A DNA stretch of 64,000 nucleotides, from NCBI GenBank assembly GCA_014529385.2, contig CM043942.1:58591340-58655339 (forward strand). Reading direction: 5' to 3'. Made by a program: the position numbers and the translations under genes. Under the pieces are notes generated by a model. The model did not search any database. It was not told the origin of the DNA and saw only the letters and a list, made by a program, of their open reading frames with translations. The DNA is from Adiantum capillus-veneris (Eukaryota; Streptophyta; Polypodiopsida; Polypodiales; Pteridaceae). Positions 10,803-20,770 of the stretch are shown piece after piece; positions within the stretch are counted from its first letter, which is position 1; every line of letters begins with the position of its first letter.

Positions 10803-11740
10803 AAGAGAAGAATTCTTCCACACAACAAGTTGGTTGGTCCAAGCTTCGGCTTAAACAGGAAATGGGTGAGAGATCTTACACGCATTCTTCCACAATATCA
10901 TGAAAAAAATCAAAGAGTTTTCTAGAAGGAGAGATTGGGCTTGTATGTGAACATCAGACAATCAAGCTGGTATTGAATTTTTAGGCTAACAAACTTTGCA
11001 TTAACAAGGGCTTGGGCACTAGAGTCCTCTAGGGCGAGGCGTGATGGTGTTTCAGGCAAAAGGCTATTGATGGCTTTATTGTTTGCATGGAGATTTTGGA
11101 GGTGGAGAAGGTAAGACTTGGCTTTAGAGAGCCTAAGATTGATAGTTTTGAATTATTCTAAGGAGATCGACACAATTTTATTAAACTCTTGAGGCATAGT
11201 GATGGCAGGAAGGTTGGGTAGGAGGGAATTGGAGGGGATAGGTTAAGAGAAGAGGTGGAAGAAAAAAGAGGGGAGGGGGTGGTGGTGAAGGAGGAGGAAA
11301 AAGTAGCAAAGCAGAAGGGAGCAATGAGGGGAGGATCGGGGAGCACTCCTTTTTTAGAGGTAAGGCCAATGAGTGCATCTGTACTATTGGAGCTTTTGGA
11401 GGGGGAGGGGAGAAATCAAATTCTTCCAAAGGGAGGTTGGTAATGAGTCCATAAAGTTCTTTTGGGCTAAAGAGCGCTTTCTTCAAGGAGGAAGAGGGAG
11501 TGATGATGCTAGGTTGATTGGGCGAAAGACGAAATGAAGCCGGGAAGGGTAGAGGAAAGAGGAAATGGGAAAGGCAAATGAGGTATTTGGGGAGAGGGAG
11601 CCAAGGGTGGAAAGAGCAGTGGTGGAGGGCAAAAGGAAGGGAGAGGTAACAAGGGAGGGTGTAGGATTACTTTGGAGGAGAATTCTCTCTCACTTCCCTC
11701 CATGTGTATTTCCTCTATAAAACCCCCTGGTTGTACCAAT
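10803..11740 (-). pseudogene. Penelope-like element, N-terminal part beyond the copia insertion
   Basis: Minus-strand frames here still look coding: LRLSKAKSYLLHLQNLHANN and TPSRLALEDSSAQALVNAKF near 11130-11000, then QLDCLMFTYKPNLSF. Towards 11740 they become Pro/Ser/Leu-rich, like the stretch at 4.7-5.0 kb. Strand, composition and position immediately across the 5-bp target duplication make this the displaced N-terminal end of the Penelope-like gene, so the element spanned roughly 3.5 kb before the copia inserted. No named domain is recognised. The boundary near 11.74 kb is approximate. Confidence 0.5.
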
Positions 11741-11880
11741 AAATTCTCTTAATCCTCCCATTGTACCCCTCTTGCGTTGTTTGTTTTCAAAACTCTTATA
11801 TCCCCCTAGGTGTACCAAAAATTTCTCTTAATCTTCCAAGCGTACCCTTCTTGAACAGATTGCCTACAAAGCCCCTATCT
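11723..11880. repeat. Imperfect 79-bp direct repeat
   Basis: The block beginning CCCCCTGGTTGTACC (11723) recurs as CCCCCTAGGTGTACC (11802), each followed by a TTCTCTTAATC block and a GTACCC block. A C11 run lies shortly after, at 11961-11971. Confidence 0.75.
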
Positions 11881-12189
11881 ATAACCCTCCACATTCTTGT
11901 ATAGATGTACACTATTGATGAGCTTAATATAACAAAACATGTTTAGTGTTGCATCTTTGTCCCCCCCCCCCGGACCCTTCCTTTGGCCTTTATTCCTTTT
12001 TTTCCCCTTCTTGGTGGGTTTTGTTCGCTTCATTTCTTGCAATCCTTCTTGATGATTCAATATATTGATTCCTGCTCTAGCTACTCTTGACGCTCCATTA
12101 TCATCTCTGCTTTGTAGGGTGTCAGAGCATTCCATGTTTTGGTATTGGGCACGTACATAGTTTCTTTCCTTTGGTAAGGCTTACTTGGG

Positions 12190-12595
12190 CTAGATTTTAT
12201 GAAAAATTGAAGCAGTATGAATCCATACAGTTAGATATGATTGGTTGGCCTTTATCTGGGTTTCAAAGAGGATTTCCAGCATCTCTTTGAATTGTGGTTT
12301 AGAGCTAGCTTTGCTGGCCAATTCCTTCTCAGAGATTTTGGAAGCCTTGACTAAGAGTTGTAACAACTCAGTCGTATACTTGATCAAGAGTTGTAACAAC
12401 TCAGCCGTATACTTGATCAATAGATTGATCTAGCTTCTCCGTTGAGTCATCATTCTTCTAAAATTTGCAAGATCATCTTTCAATTCTATTATAGTGGACT
12501 TCTGATCTGCCTCATTTAGTACATTCTTCCAAGCCACCCCAAGCGCCTTACTTTGCTTGTTAAATTTCATGCATCCAAGAGACCTAGGGTGGATG
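12190..12595 (-). pseudogene. Unrecognised helical ORF remnant
   Basis: Reading down from 12595 a minus-strand frame is open for ~50 codons (KQSKALGVAWKNVLNEADQK, IIELKDDLANFRRMMTQRR), meets a TAG near 12430, and stays open in the same frame for ~76 more codons rich in Leu, Lys and Glu. Heptad-like spacing (LIKYTAELLQLLIKYTTELL) suggests an amphipathic helix or coiled coil. Part of it comes from a 33-bp tandem duplication. I do not recognise the protein. It lies just outside the LTR of a minus-strand copia remnant and could be a captured host exon or a transposon N-terminal domain. Confidence 0.35.
12353..12420. repeat. 33-bp tandem duplication
   Basis: Two copies of AAGAGTTGTAACAACTCAG... 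starting at 12353 and 12386, with one substitution (GTCGTA versus GCCGTA). In frame with the minus-strand ORF. Confidence 0.93.
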
Positions 12596-12599
12596 GTGC

Positions 12600-12885
12600 C
12601 TAACCATAATGCATAAGGGGGGGGAGAGGTTTGTAAACAAGCAATGCGACTCCAGTGAATTAGGTTCCAAGATAGATTAGCTTGGACTCATAAACACAAT
12701 CTTGAGTTAAGCGCAAGTGATCACAAGTTCATAAATAGAGCATTGTACTCAAGGAATAAACTTGGATGGTTTTCCACTGAGAAATGGGCCTCTTTTATAC
12801 TAGGCCATACACTAGTACATTGCATGTGGGTTTTATGCCCCTTTCTCTCCTTCACTCTCCACCAAACTCACTACAAACTTCAACA
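12600..12885 (-). repeat. 3' LTR of a minus-strand copia derivative (outer end uncertain)
   Basis: On the minus strand a purine tract (GAGGGGGG, plus 12886-12895) is followed by TGTTGAAGTTTGTAGTG, as expected at the start of a 3' LTR. A TATA box (GTATAAAAGAGG on minus, plus ~12790-12801) lies about 85 bp inside, in promoter position. I could not fix the distal end; ~12.6 kb is a guess from the C-rich tract there. Confidence 0.5.
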
Positions 12886-12999
12886 CCCCCCTCAAAGATA
12901 CAATCCTTGCATTTTTATGTCCTTTATGCCTACTTCTTGAGTAGCATAGCCTACCCATGGTGCCCTAGACTCCTTTAGCCCAACAATAAACTAGAATAA

Positions 13000-13770
13000 A
13001 TGACCATTACTTTCTTTTTCTTTTTGTACGACTGCCACATTTGCTTGTTGCTTCCTGCACTCCCATGCAAAGTGTCTTTTTCTGCCACATCGATGGCAAA
13101 TGATGTGACCCCTTCCTTTGCCTTCTCCTCATTCCCATCCACAAACTATGATGTTTCGGCCTCCTTTGAAGCCTCCTCTATTGAACAATACTCTCTCTTA
13201 GGTTGCTGCTTAGTGTACTGGTCGGTGCTTTGAATCAAACTCTAGGAGCGCTGCTTCAAATTCTTCCAATTTCTTGTCTAAATTATGTAATGTGGATACC
13301 AAGGTGTTGAATGGTGGCTTGTCCACACAGTTGAGCAATATTGCAATTGCTTTGTCATCAGGTTCATTCTTCTACACTCCTTGTTGTTGTTGCTTGAGTG
13401 CTTTTGAATTGTTGAGATGAGCTACAAGGAACTCGACGCCTCTTTTTTGCAATTTGTAGAATTGCATGAGTAGGTTGATCTTTGAGCATTTGGATGCCGT
13501 ACCAAATTCTTTGTTTAGAACATCCCAAGATTCTTTATCATCTTTGATGTTGGCAATATAGGAAATAAAGGCATCCCCAACTGATTGTGCTATAAGTCCC
13601 AATGCCTTTTGACTTTCAACCATACTCACTGCTACAAATGCATCCTCACGTGATTATATTAAGTGCCACAACCCTTTGCGCATCAGCAAATGCATTGTTT
13701 TGCTCTGCCAAGTGAAAAAAGTATTGCCATTAAAGGTGGTGATGATGACATTTTTTTGCTCCATGAGGCA
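13000..13770 (-). pseudogene. Copia gag, minus strand
   Basis: The minus strand reads FNGNTFFTWQSKTMHLLMRK near 13750 (the N-terminal copia Gag signature), a UBN2-type core in the open 13629-13372 piece (SWDVLNKEFG, INLLMQFYKLQ), and a CCHC zinc knuckle CHRCGRKRHFAWEC at about 13105-13062. Three or four stops and a frameshift break it. After the knuckle only ~150 bp remain before the polypurine tract and LTR, so no protease, integrase or RT follows. It is either an internal-deletion product or a gag-only, non-autonomous element. Gag would form the particle that packages the RNA. Confidence 0.72.
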
Positions 13771-14260
13771 GTCTTACTTGTGACTTGCACAAACAGTGTT
13801 TGACCTCTAGGGTGAGCGTGTGTATAACAAATGCTAAAGAACTTATTGCGCACTTGAGAGACCTTTGAGTCTAAACATACAAAGAATAGTGGGTGGTCTT
13901 ACCGAGTGCATAGTTGCACTGTCAATGTCTAAATCCAAAAATCTTATACAATGGTTCATGTGCCTTAATTGCCCTAGTTTGATATGCAAACCAATAATGA
14001 CTGAGATCCCATGTAATTAGTGTGCACTTAAAATTCACAATATTTACTACATGACATGGGGATATGTGTTAATTAACCAAATGGGGAACCACCTCCAAGT
14101 GATGCATGCTAATAAAAACTTGACGTGGTAAGAAGCATTTAAAAAAAAAACTAAAGCAAAGGCTTAGAGTTTGATGCTAGAGTCGTAAAGTGTAGGATAA
14201 GTGGTGGACCAACCAAACTGAATAGGCATTATCCCAAAGAATACGAGCAAACAGGTGGCT
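13771..14260. other. No gene seen
   Basis: AT-rich DNA between two element remnants. It may be the leader of the minus-strand copia gag. No primer site, LTR end or ORF is recognised. Confidence 0.4.
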
Positions 14261-14262
14261 AT

Positions 14263-15660
14263 GGAGTTGAATGCGGAGGCTTCGTGTGGATTGCAGAGCC
14301 GGAGAGGAGGCTAGAGGCGACAATGGCAGTGGCAGGTGGACCAGCTAGAGGAACAACATGAGGTCAAAGACCAGCTACCAGATTCAGGGACAATTGATGA
14401 ATTGAGGGATTCTTAGCACTCATCTAATTCCAGGTGCACACAAGAAGAGCAAGCAGAGAGACACTACTGGTCGGATGTAACCCACTGTAGCCAAACCCGT
14501 GTGCTGAGGAGAGCGAGGGCAGGAATAAAAAGCATCAGTCAATTGGACGCACATCAACAAAGAAGAAAGTTGAATAGACAATCACTGAGACAGACACTAA
14601 CAATAATTGGGAAGCAGATATTGATCACTACAATAAGAGGAAGTCTAAAGACAAGAAACCAGTTCATAAGTCCAAAACCAACAATCATGACCATTCAACT
14701 AGCCTACAAATATCATTCCCAGTATTCAAGGGTGGTAAAAAGGATGACCCTGATGTTCACATACAAGCCTTTCAGCAATATGCTGAGCTTAAAGATATTG
14801 ATGAAGATGAGGGGGGAATACTTTCCCTAGATGCTGAAAGAGGCTGCTCGAAAATGGTATTACCATTACCTAGCTTGTCAACTTAGGTCTTATAGCAAGC
14901 TCATAAAGGCTTTTAGATTGGAATATTTTGATAATAGAGGAGATGAAGACATTCTATGTGAATTAGACAAGATCAAGCAAGGGAAGCTCTCACTCAGGAA
15001 TTATGTGGAAAAAATTAAAGAGCTAACTAGGCAACTCTAGGAGCCTCCATTTGAGAATCGTATGAGAGCGTGCTTTTTGAATGGATTCACAAGGAAGAAG
15101 CTCAGGGAACATGAGGTTCTAGTGCTAACAAAGAAGTTCAATGACCTAGTGCAATGGGCTTTGAAATTGAAATAACACGCTAAGAAAGAGAAATGTCATA
15201 AGAAAAGATAGTCCAGTGATAGCGAATGGTCTACTGAAGCATCGAGTCTAGTTCTAGCTCTAGCACATCTAAAAGTGAGTCAAATGATAAAGGAAAACGG
15301 AGGAAAAAGGGATCGCAGACTAGGAAACTGGATAAAATACTAAGGAGATATTTTGAATTGCTAAGACAAGACCTTCAGATGGAAATCTGGTGTTCCAAGT
15401 GCAGATCCAAAGATCATAGGCTTGATGTTCAATGATTGCACTTACAAATCTAGAAGCAGTCAAAGCAGATGGAACCAGTGTGACCAATGGTCCAAAGATA
15501 AAATGGGCAAGGAAAATACCAAGGGGGTAATGGCCAAGGAAGAGGCAAGGGGAATTTACAAAAGAAATTTGAATTACTATACCTATGGAAAGTATGGCCA
15601 CTTTGAAGCCCAATGTCCAGATGCTGCCAAACCAGAGACACCTTATCAGAAGGCACCATA
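14263..15660 (+). pseudogene. Ty3/gypsy gag of a decayed element
   Basis: Broken plus-strand frames give a gag in order: a Lys-rich N-terminus, FPVFKGGKKDDPDVHIQAFQ near 14720, AARKWYYHYLACQLRSYSKL and LSLRNYVEKIKELTRQL in the open piece 14831-15040 (retrotransposon Gag core), FNDLVQWALKLK near 15150, and a degenerate zinc knuckle YTYGKYGHFEAQC near 15570-15620 whose first Cys has become Tyr. Many stops and shifts show great age. It heads the plus-strand gypsy remnant that runs to 18980. The linker to protease (15660-16380) is unrecognisable except for a short open tail. Confidence 0.75.
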
Positions 15661-16380
15661 ACCAATGCTAGTCAAGGTGGTAACCAAAAGTAAGATATTT
15701 ATCATTGAAGAGGTTCCAGATGATAAGGAGGAAAAGAAAACTATTGAAACAAAGAAATGGGAGCAATAGAGGGTTGTCTAGAAGGCTAAGGGCAAGGATA
15801 AGGTAGTGGATGAATGGGAGGAACAATGTGAGCTGGCAACAAAGATCACTAAAAATTTGGGCACAAGAAGCTGCAAGAACAACCATAGTGTTTTGAAGCT
15901 CACACACTTCAGAAGCTACCACCCCATCCTTCAAAATCTCGAGAAGAACAACAGACTGAGAAGGAAACATCTGGATTGAATGAGTCCATAATTGTTGTTC
16001 TACAGAGTCTAGCCAACAAAGTAAAGCAAGTCAGATCAGATTTGACTGAGGCTAGAGCGATTGGATTGATGAAGGAACAATTAGAGGTTTCATCACAGGT
16101 TCAACCAATATCCCTACATGGGTAGTCAACTGAATGGAACTCTGAAGATAGTCAAGAGGAAAAGTCTTCCAGTTCAAAATGTAGCTCTAATAATGAGCAA
16201 GACAAGATATATGTCAAGGTATGAGAGAGGATTCAAAAGTTAATGGTTGAACTTGATGATATCATGCAGACAATACCAATAGTTGCAAAGTTCATTAGAT
16301 AGAAAACGAAATCTGAGGCTAAAGCCAGAGCAATGGACTTGGCAGGCATCAACAGAGATAATGTAATTCCGGTAATTCAG

Positions 16381-16780
16381 ATCGATTACAAGCTCAAAAA
16401 GTAATGGGAACCATTGTATGGAGTACTCTTGGATGGGGGAGCTAGTGTCAACATTCTGGGAGAACATCTCAGGCAACGACTGAGAATCATTGAGATGAAA
16501 CAAATACTGTTCAAAGTTAGGATGACTGACCACAAGGTGGTCCAATCTGCTGGGCTAATTGAAAACATGCAAATAAGAGTGGGTAAGGAAAAAATCAAGA
16601 CCAACCTTTTAGGATTGGATGTGTAAGGAGAATATGGGATGATGTTAGGCATACCTTGGCTCATAACTGTTGGGGCAATACATGATTATGCGAACCAGAC
16701 GTTAATTATCCAAGGGGCCAACATGAGAATTCAAATCAAAATTGATAATACTAGAAGCTAGAGGAAGGTTGTTCTGAGAC
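16381..16780 (+). pseudogene. Gypsy aspartic protease
   Basis: The open piece 16414-16626 carries GVLLDGGASVNIL, the retropepsin active-site motif in the form usual for plant gypsy elements. A beta-rich body follows (VRMTDHKVVQSAGLIENMQI). Past a stop the frame continues as a GIPWL-type block near 16650, the usual end of plant gypsy protease. It would process the Gag-Pol polyprotein. Frame breaks on both sides make it non-functional. Confidence 0.78.
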
Positions 16781-17185
16781 CTGAAGTACTCTGTAAGAAA
16801 TATGGGACAAAGAAAATTGAGAATATTCTTGCCTCCGTGAATGTTTTCCTTTGACATAAATAGAACAAGAATAGAACTCGATGTTGTATTGATGGACAGG
16901 GAGCATGTTGAAAGACAAAGGAAACAATACCCAGGCTAGTTCATGGAGCAGAACTCTCTGGGGAAAGTTCAGTCTAATAGATGGTCGGCCACTAGTCTAG
17001 CCAACACAAAAAAAAATTGACTTCAAACTAGAAGAGGAAACCAATTCAACAAACCCTGATGAGGGAAACTTAGGAGCTGAAGAACCTAAAATTTAGAATG
17101 GACTTCTATAATTAAGCAATCCATTCAAAGATTATACTGCAATGATTACACAACTCGCATTTGAGCTGAGAAAGAATTAGAGTCA

Positions 17186-18180
17186 ATGGCAAAACAAAAG
17201 GGAGGCGGCCCAAACTGGTTGCTTCCAAATGATCAAGAAGTAGAGGAATGGAATATCGACTCAAAAGAGAACCCCGGAATGTTAAAAATCAATAAGCATT
17301 CGAAGCTAGAGATCAAGGAGAAAGCTAAGGCACTGTTCCAAAAATACAAGGATGTATTTACATGGAAACCTACGGATTTGAAAGGCGTCTATCTAGAAGT
17401 GTGCCAACATCAGATACCATTGAACCCTAATGCTAGACCAAGTCAATTGTAGAGGTACAAAATGAGCCCCAACTATGCAAAGAAAGTCAAGGAGGAGAAT
17501 CTAGACAATCTTCTCAAAGCAAGATTCATTACAGAAGTGGCAAGTAGCGACTAGTGTGGTAATCTCCAAAAAGAATGGAAACTGAAAGTATTGTGTGGAC
17601 TACATGAAGTTGAATGCTCGGTTTTTCCATTGCCGTTTACAAATATGATGCTAGATGAGATTGCAAGCCACGAAATGTATATCTTCATGGATGGATACAA
17701 TGGCTATAATCAATTGAAGATTGCACCTGAGGGTCGCACCAAAACTACATTCATCACTTAATGGGGAGCATTTATGTATATGGTTATGCCATATGGGCTT
17801 TGGAATGTTCCAGCAATGTTTTAGAGATGCATGATGGAAATTTTCAGTGAGTTTCTTTATAAGTTTTTGGCCATGTTTGTGGATGAATTTACTATTTTCT
17901 CCACGAAAGAAATGCACTTATTATTTTTTGCGATGGTCTTCAAGAGGCAGACAGAAGAGGATTTGCCTGAATCCCTTCAAATTAGTGTTCATGGTTTGGA
18001 AGGGACAACTTTTGGGACACATTGTTTCCAAAAATGGGATTGAGATGGCCAATGACAAGGTTAAGTGTGTATAGCATGTCAAAGCACGAAAAACAATCTC
18101 TAAATAGAGTTCCGTTCTAAGATATATCAACTTTATAGGAGATTTGTTCACATGTTTGCAGCTAAGGCATTGTCTCTTTA
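17186..18180 (+). pseudogene. Gypsy reverse transcriptase
   Basis: The piece 17186-17452 gives the segment before RT (FQKYKDVFTWKPTDLKG, then QHQIPLNPNAR). Short frames then show MDGYNGYNQLKIAPEGRTKT near 17690, MPYGLWNVPAMF near 17790 and FVDEFTIFS near 17880, where the second catalytic Asp of the F(V/I)DD motif is now Glu. A connection piece YQLYRRFVHMFAAKALSLYE lies near 18130. Frameshifts separate every block. The strand continuity then breaks: RNase H sequence follows in reverse orientation. Confidence 0.8.
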
Positions 18181-18239
18181 TGAATCGAACAAGAAAGAAA
18201 ACACCTTTACTTCCTTTGTAGTTGTACTTTGAAATAACT

Positions 18240-18735
18240 CAACATCCACTAGCTTGTCTCTTAATGATGTTTGTGAACACCCCTTTGTGCTTTTGGAAAG
18301 GAAGTCTACACCACAATGTGTTCACCCTGGCTTGTGGAATATCTAGAATTAAAATTCAATTGAAAACACCATCCATGTGATTAATCTTCCTTGTATAATA
18401 ACCTAGTTGATAAAAATCAACATAGCGTGATGATCTATATAGAAATGAAATAATTTTTCTAGTAGATAGTGTCTGAATTTGGTAGTGTTGAATACCATTC
18501 CTAGTGCTTCTCTTTCAATAGTAATCCTTGTTCAGCTGAACTGAACTTGTGAATGACAAAGTAGACTGGGTAGTCAGTCTTCCCATCAAGCTAGGCCAGG
18601 TTAGCTCCCATCGCCATGCCAGAAGCATCTACATGCACATGGAAAATCAAATCCCAGTTTGGTTGGCAAAGGACTGGTTTCCTATTGATCACCTCCTTTA
18701 AGCACTGGAAACTCTATCCACTTTCTTCAAGCCCC
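18240..18735 (-). pseudogene. Gypsy RNase H segment, inverted relative to its element
   Basis: The minus strand reads PVLCQPNWDLIFHVHVDASG near 18665-18610, GKTDYPVYFVIHKFSSAEQG near 18580-18525 and a FHFYIDHHAML block near 18440, the RNase H domain that normally follows the RT connection. The flanking RT (to 18180) and integrase (from 18802) are on the plus strand. The simplest reading is an inversion of ~0.5 kb inside one element. A separate minus-strand element fragment inserted there is the alternative. Confidence 0.7.
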
Positions 18736-18776
18736 ATACCCAAAGTGGCAAGATGTTTACGATTTCCTTCAATTGA

Positions 18777-18801
18777 GGGGGGGGGGGGGGGGGGGGGGGG
18801 G
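18777..18801 (+). repeat. Poly-G tract (G25)
   Basis: 25 uninterrupted G at the junction between the inverted RNase H segment and the integrase fragment. It may be the polypurine tract of a lost element end, a rearrangement scar, or an assembly artefact in length. Confidence 0.9.
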
Positions 18802-18980
18802 AATGAGAAAGAAAAAGTACTTCATCATGGACACATGTTATGTCATCAAGTGGGTTGAAGCCAAAGCTTTACCAGATAACACTGCCAAATCACTATATTC
18901 TCATATGAGAGCATCATATGTAGATATGGATGTCCAGTAGAGATAGTCTCAGATCAGGGGGCACACTTTATCAATGAAAG
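18802..18980 (+). pseudogene. Gypsy integrase fragment
   Basis: The plus strand reads CYVIKWVEAKALPDNTAKSL, then a CPVEIVSDQGAHF-like stretch with stops, ending at FINE, where the LTR of the minus-strand copia element begins (18981). The VSDQGAHF block holds the second catalytic Asp of gypsy integrase. The rest of the domain is absent from the window on this strand. Confidence 0.75.
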
Positions 18981-19207
18981 TGTTGGAATTAGGGTTGCAA
19001 GAAAACACACACAGCTTGGAGAATATGAAGGAAGCTCATGGCACACAACAGAGATTGTATTACTTAGTGTGCAATGGAAATATGGATAGCCCTAGAGTGA
19101 TGGGCGTATATACAATGCACGGGGGAAAAAACCTCCTAATGAGGGAAAAATGCCCCAATGGTCCTAAGTGTGTTCACACATATGACTACCACATGTATAT
19201 GGTAACA
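18981..19207 (-). repeat. 3' LTR of the minus-strand copia element
   Basis: 227 bp. On the minus strand it starts TGTTACCATATACATG, preceded by the purine run CCAGGGGGGATT, and ends CCTAATTCCAACA. It shares both ends with 1920-2234. Confidence 0.8.
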
Positions 19208-19309
19208 AATCCCCCCTGGGAGTGATACGGTGAATGAGAGCTAGCACATAGAGTATAGGGAAGTGCCATGCTGTGTGAGGACATGATCAGCCCACAAAGG
19301 GGAGTAAGC

Positions 19310-19880
19310 CCAAATCTTTGCGGAAAGCTTCAAGCTTCTCATGAGACAATGGCTTTGTGAAAAGATCTGCAAGGTTGTCTTGTGTTGGCACATAAGCCAA
19401 GCTGATCTCTCATGCTAAAAGCCTCTCCCTAACACAGTGGTAATGCACCTCAATGTGCTTTGTGAGAGCATGAAAACGTGGGTTCCTCGCAACTGCCAAT
19501 GCGCTTTGACTGTCAGTGTAGATTCTATTGGCAGTGTCCTATCCAAAACCCAAATCAACCATAAGGCGTCTGAGCCATACATACTTAACCGTAGCTGTGT
19601 AGATTGCCCTGTACTCAGCCTCACAACTGGAAGTGTGCACAATAGGTTGCTTCTTGCTCAACCATGAGATACATGAACTACCAAGCACGAAACAAAAACC
19701 ACTTGTGGACACTCGCATGTCAAAACAACCAACCCAATCTGAGTCCAAAAAAGCATGTAAGTTTGGCGGCAATGATCCCCCCTTGGGATAAAACAAGCCA
19801 AGATGTAAAGTGCCACTGAAGTAGCAAAAAATCCTCTTGACAGCTTGCCAATGCTTAGACCCTAGGCTATGCATGAATCT
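19310..19880 (-). pseudogene. Copia RNase H
   Basis: The minus-strand piece 19874-19539 reads HAFLDSDWVGCFDMRVSTSG (first catalytic Asp), CISWLSKKQPIVHTSSCEAE (Glu) and YVWLRRLMVDLG. Continuing to ~19310 in a second frame it gives IYTDSQSALAVARNP (Asp), LTKHIEVHYHCVRERLL and DLFTKPLSHEKLEAF, the standard copia C-terminus. One frameshift at ~19540 and one stop break it. It is the last coding domain before the 3' LTR. Confidence 0.87.
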
Positions 19881-20770
19881 GCTGACCTGTGAGACTACAA
19901 ACAGAATATTTGGCCTCGTGTTGCATACATAAATAAGGTAGCCAACAACAATTGGTAAGAAGTGATATCGACATGATCATCAGCATCATGAAGAGTCAAT
20001 TTCAAACTTGTTTCCATGGGAGTGGCTATAATATGTTTGCAATCCTCAAGTCCAAACTTACATAGTAAGGTCTTTATGTAACTTGTCTGACATAAGGCAA
20101 TATCACCTTCACACTGCTTTCATCTTGAAAGCCCAAATAATGATGCAACAACCCCAAATAATGATGCAACAACCCCAAATCTTTCATCTTGAAAGTAGCA
20201 TTCAAATCAGCCTTAAATTTAGCAATATGTCTCTCATTTGGTCCAATGATCAACAAATCATCCACATAGAGAACGACAATGAGAAGTACATCACCCTTAC
20301 GCGTCACATACAATGTGCTTTTTATTGGATTGTTACAAAAGCCTCATTTGACCAATTGAGTGTCAGCCTTCTCATACCAAGCACGAGGAGATTGCTTCAA
20401 CCCATACAAATCTTTGTTACATTTGCACAGTTTATCCTCTTGTCCTTTCTTGACAAAACTGTGAGGCTACGTTACGTAAACTTCCTCAAATATGTCACCA
20501 TTCAATAAAGCAGTAACACTGTTTGACTGATGTACATCCCAACCAAAATGAGATGCCAATGCACATAAAAAATGCACAGTATTCATACAACAAGTGGGAG
20601 GAAAAGTCTCTTAATAATCTATGTCTTTTTGCTGTGCATAACCCTTTGCAACAAGTCAAGCTTTATAGCAATTAATCTCACCATCCGGCTTGCGTTTCAA
20701 CTTGTAAACCCACTTTGTACCAATGGCATTTTGCCAAGAGGAAAATCATATAAAGTCCATGTGTCATTTT
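19881..20770 (-). pseudogene. Copia reverse transcriptase
   Basis: The minus strand carries DLYGLKQSPRAWYEK near 20410-20370 and the catalytic LYVDDLLIIG near 20270, then KADLNATFKMKDLG and a GLLHHYL block repeated (seven codons duplicated). The longest open piece is 20313-20074. Upstream to ~20770 the N-terminal half is present in short frames with several stops. RNase H follows downstream. Confidence 0.85.
20132..20180. repeat. 21-bp tandem duplication in copia RT
   Basis: CCCAAATAATGATGCAACAAC occurs at 20132 and 20153, with a partial third copy at 20174. It adds seven codons without a frame change. Confidence 0.93.
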
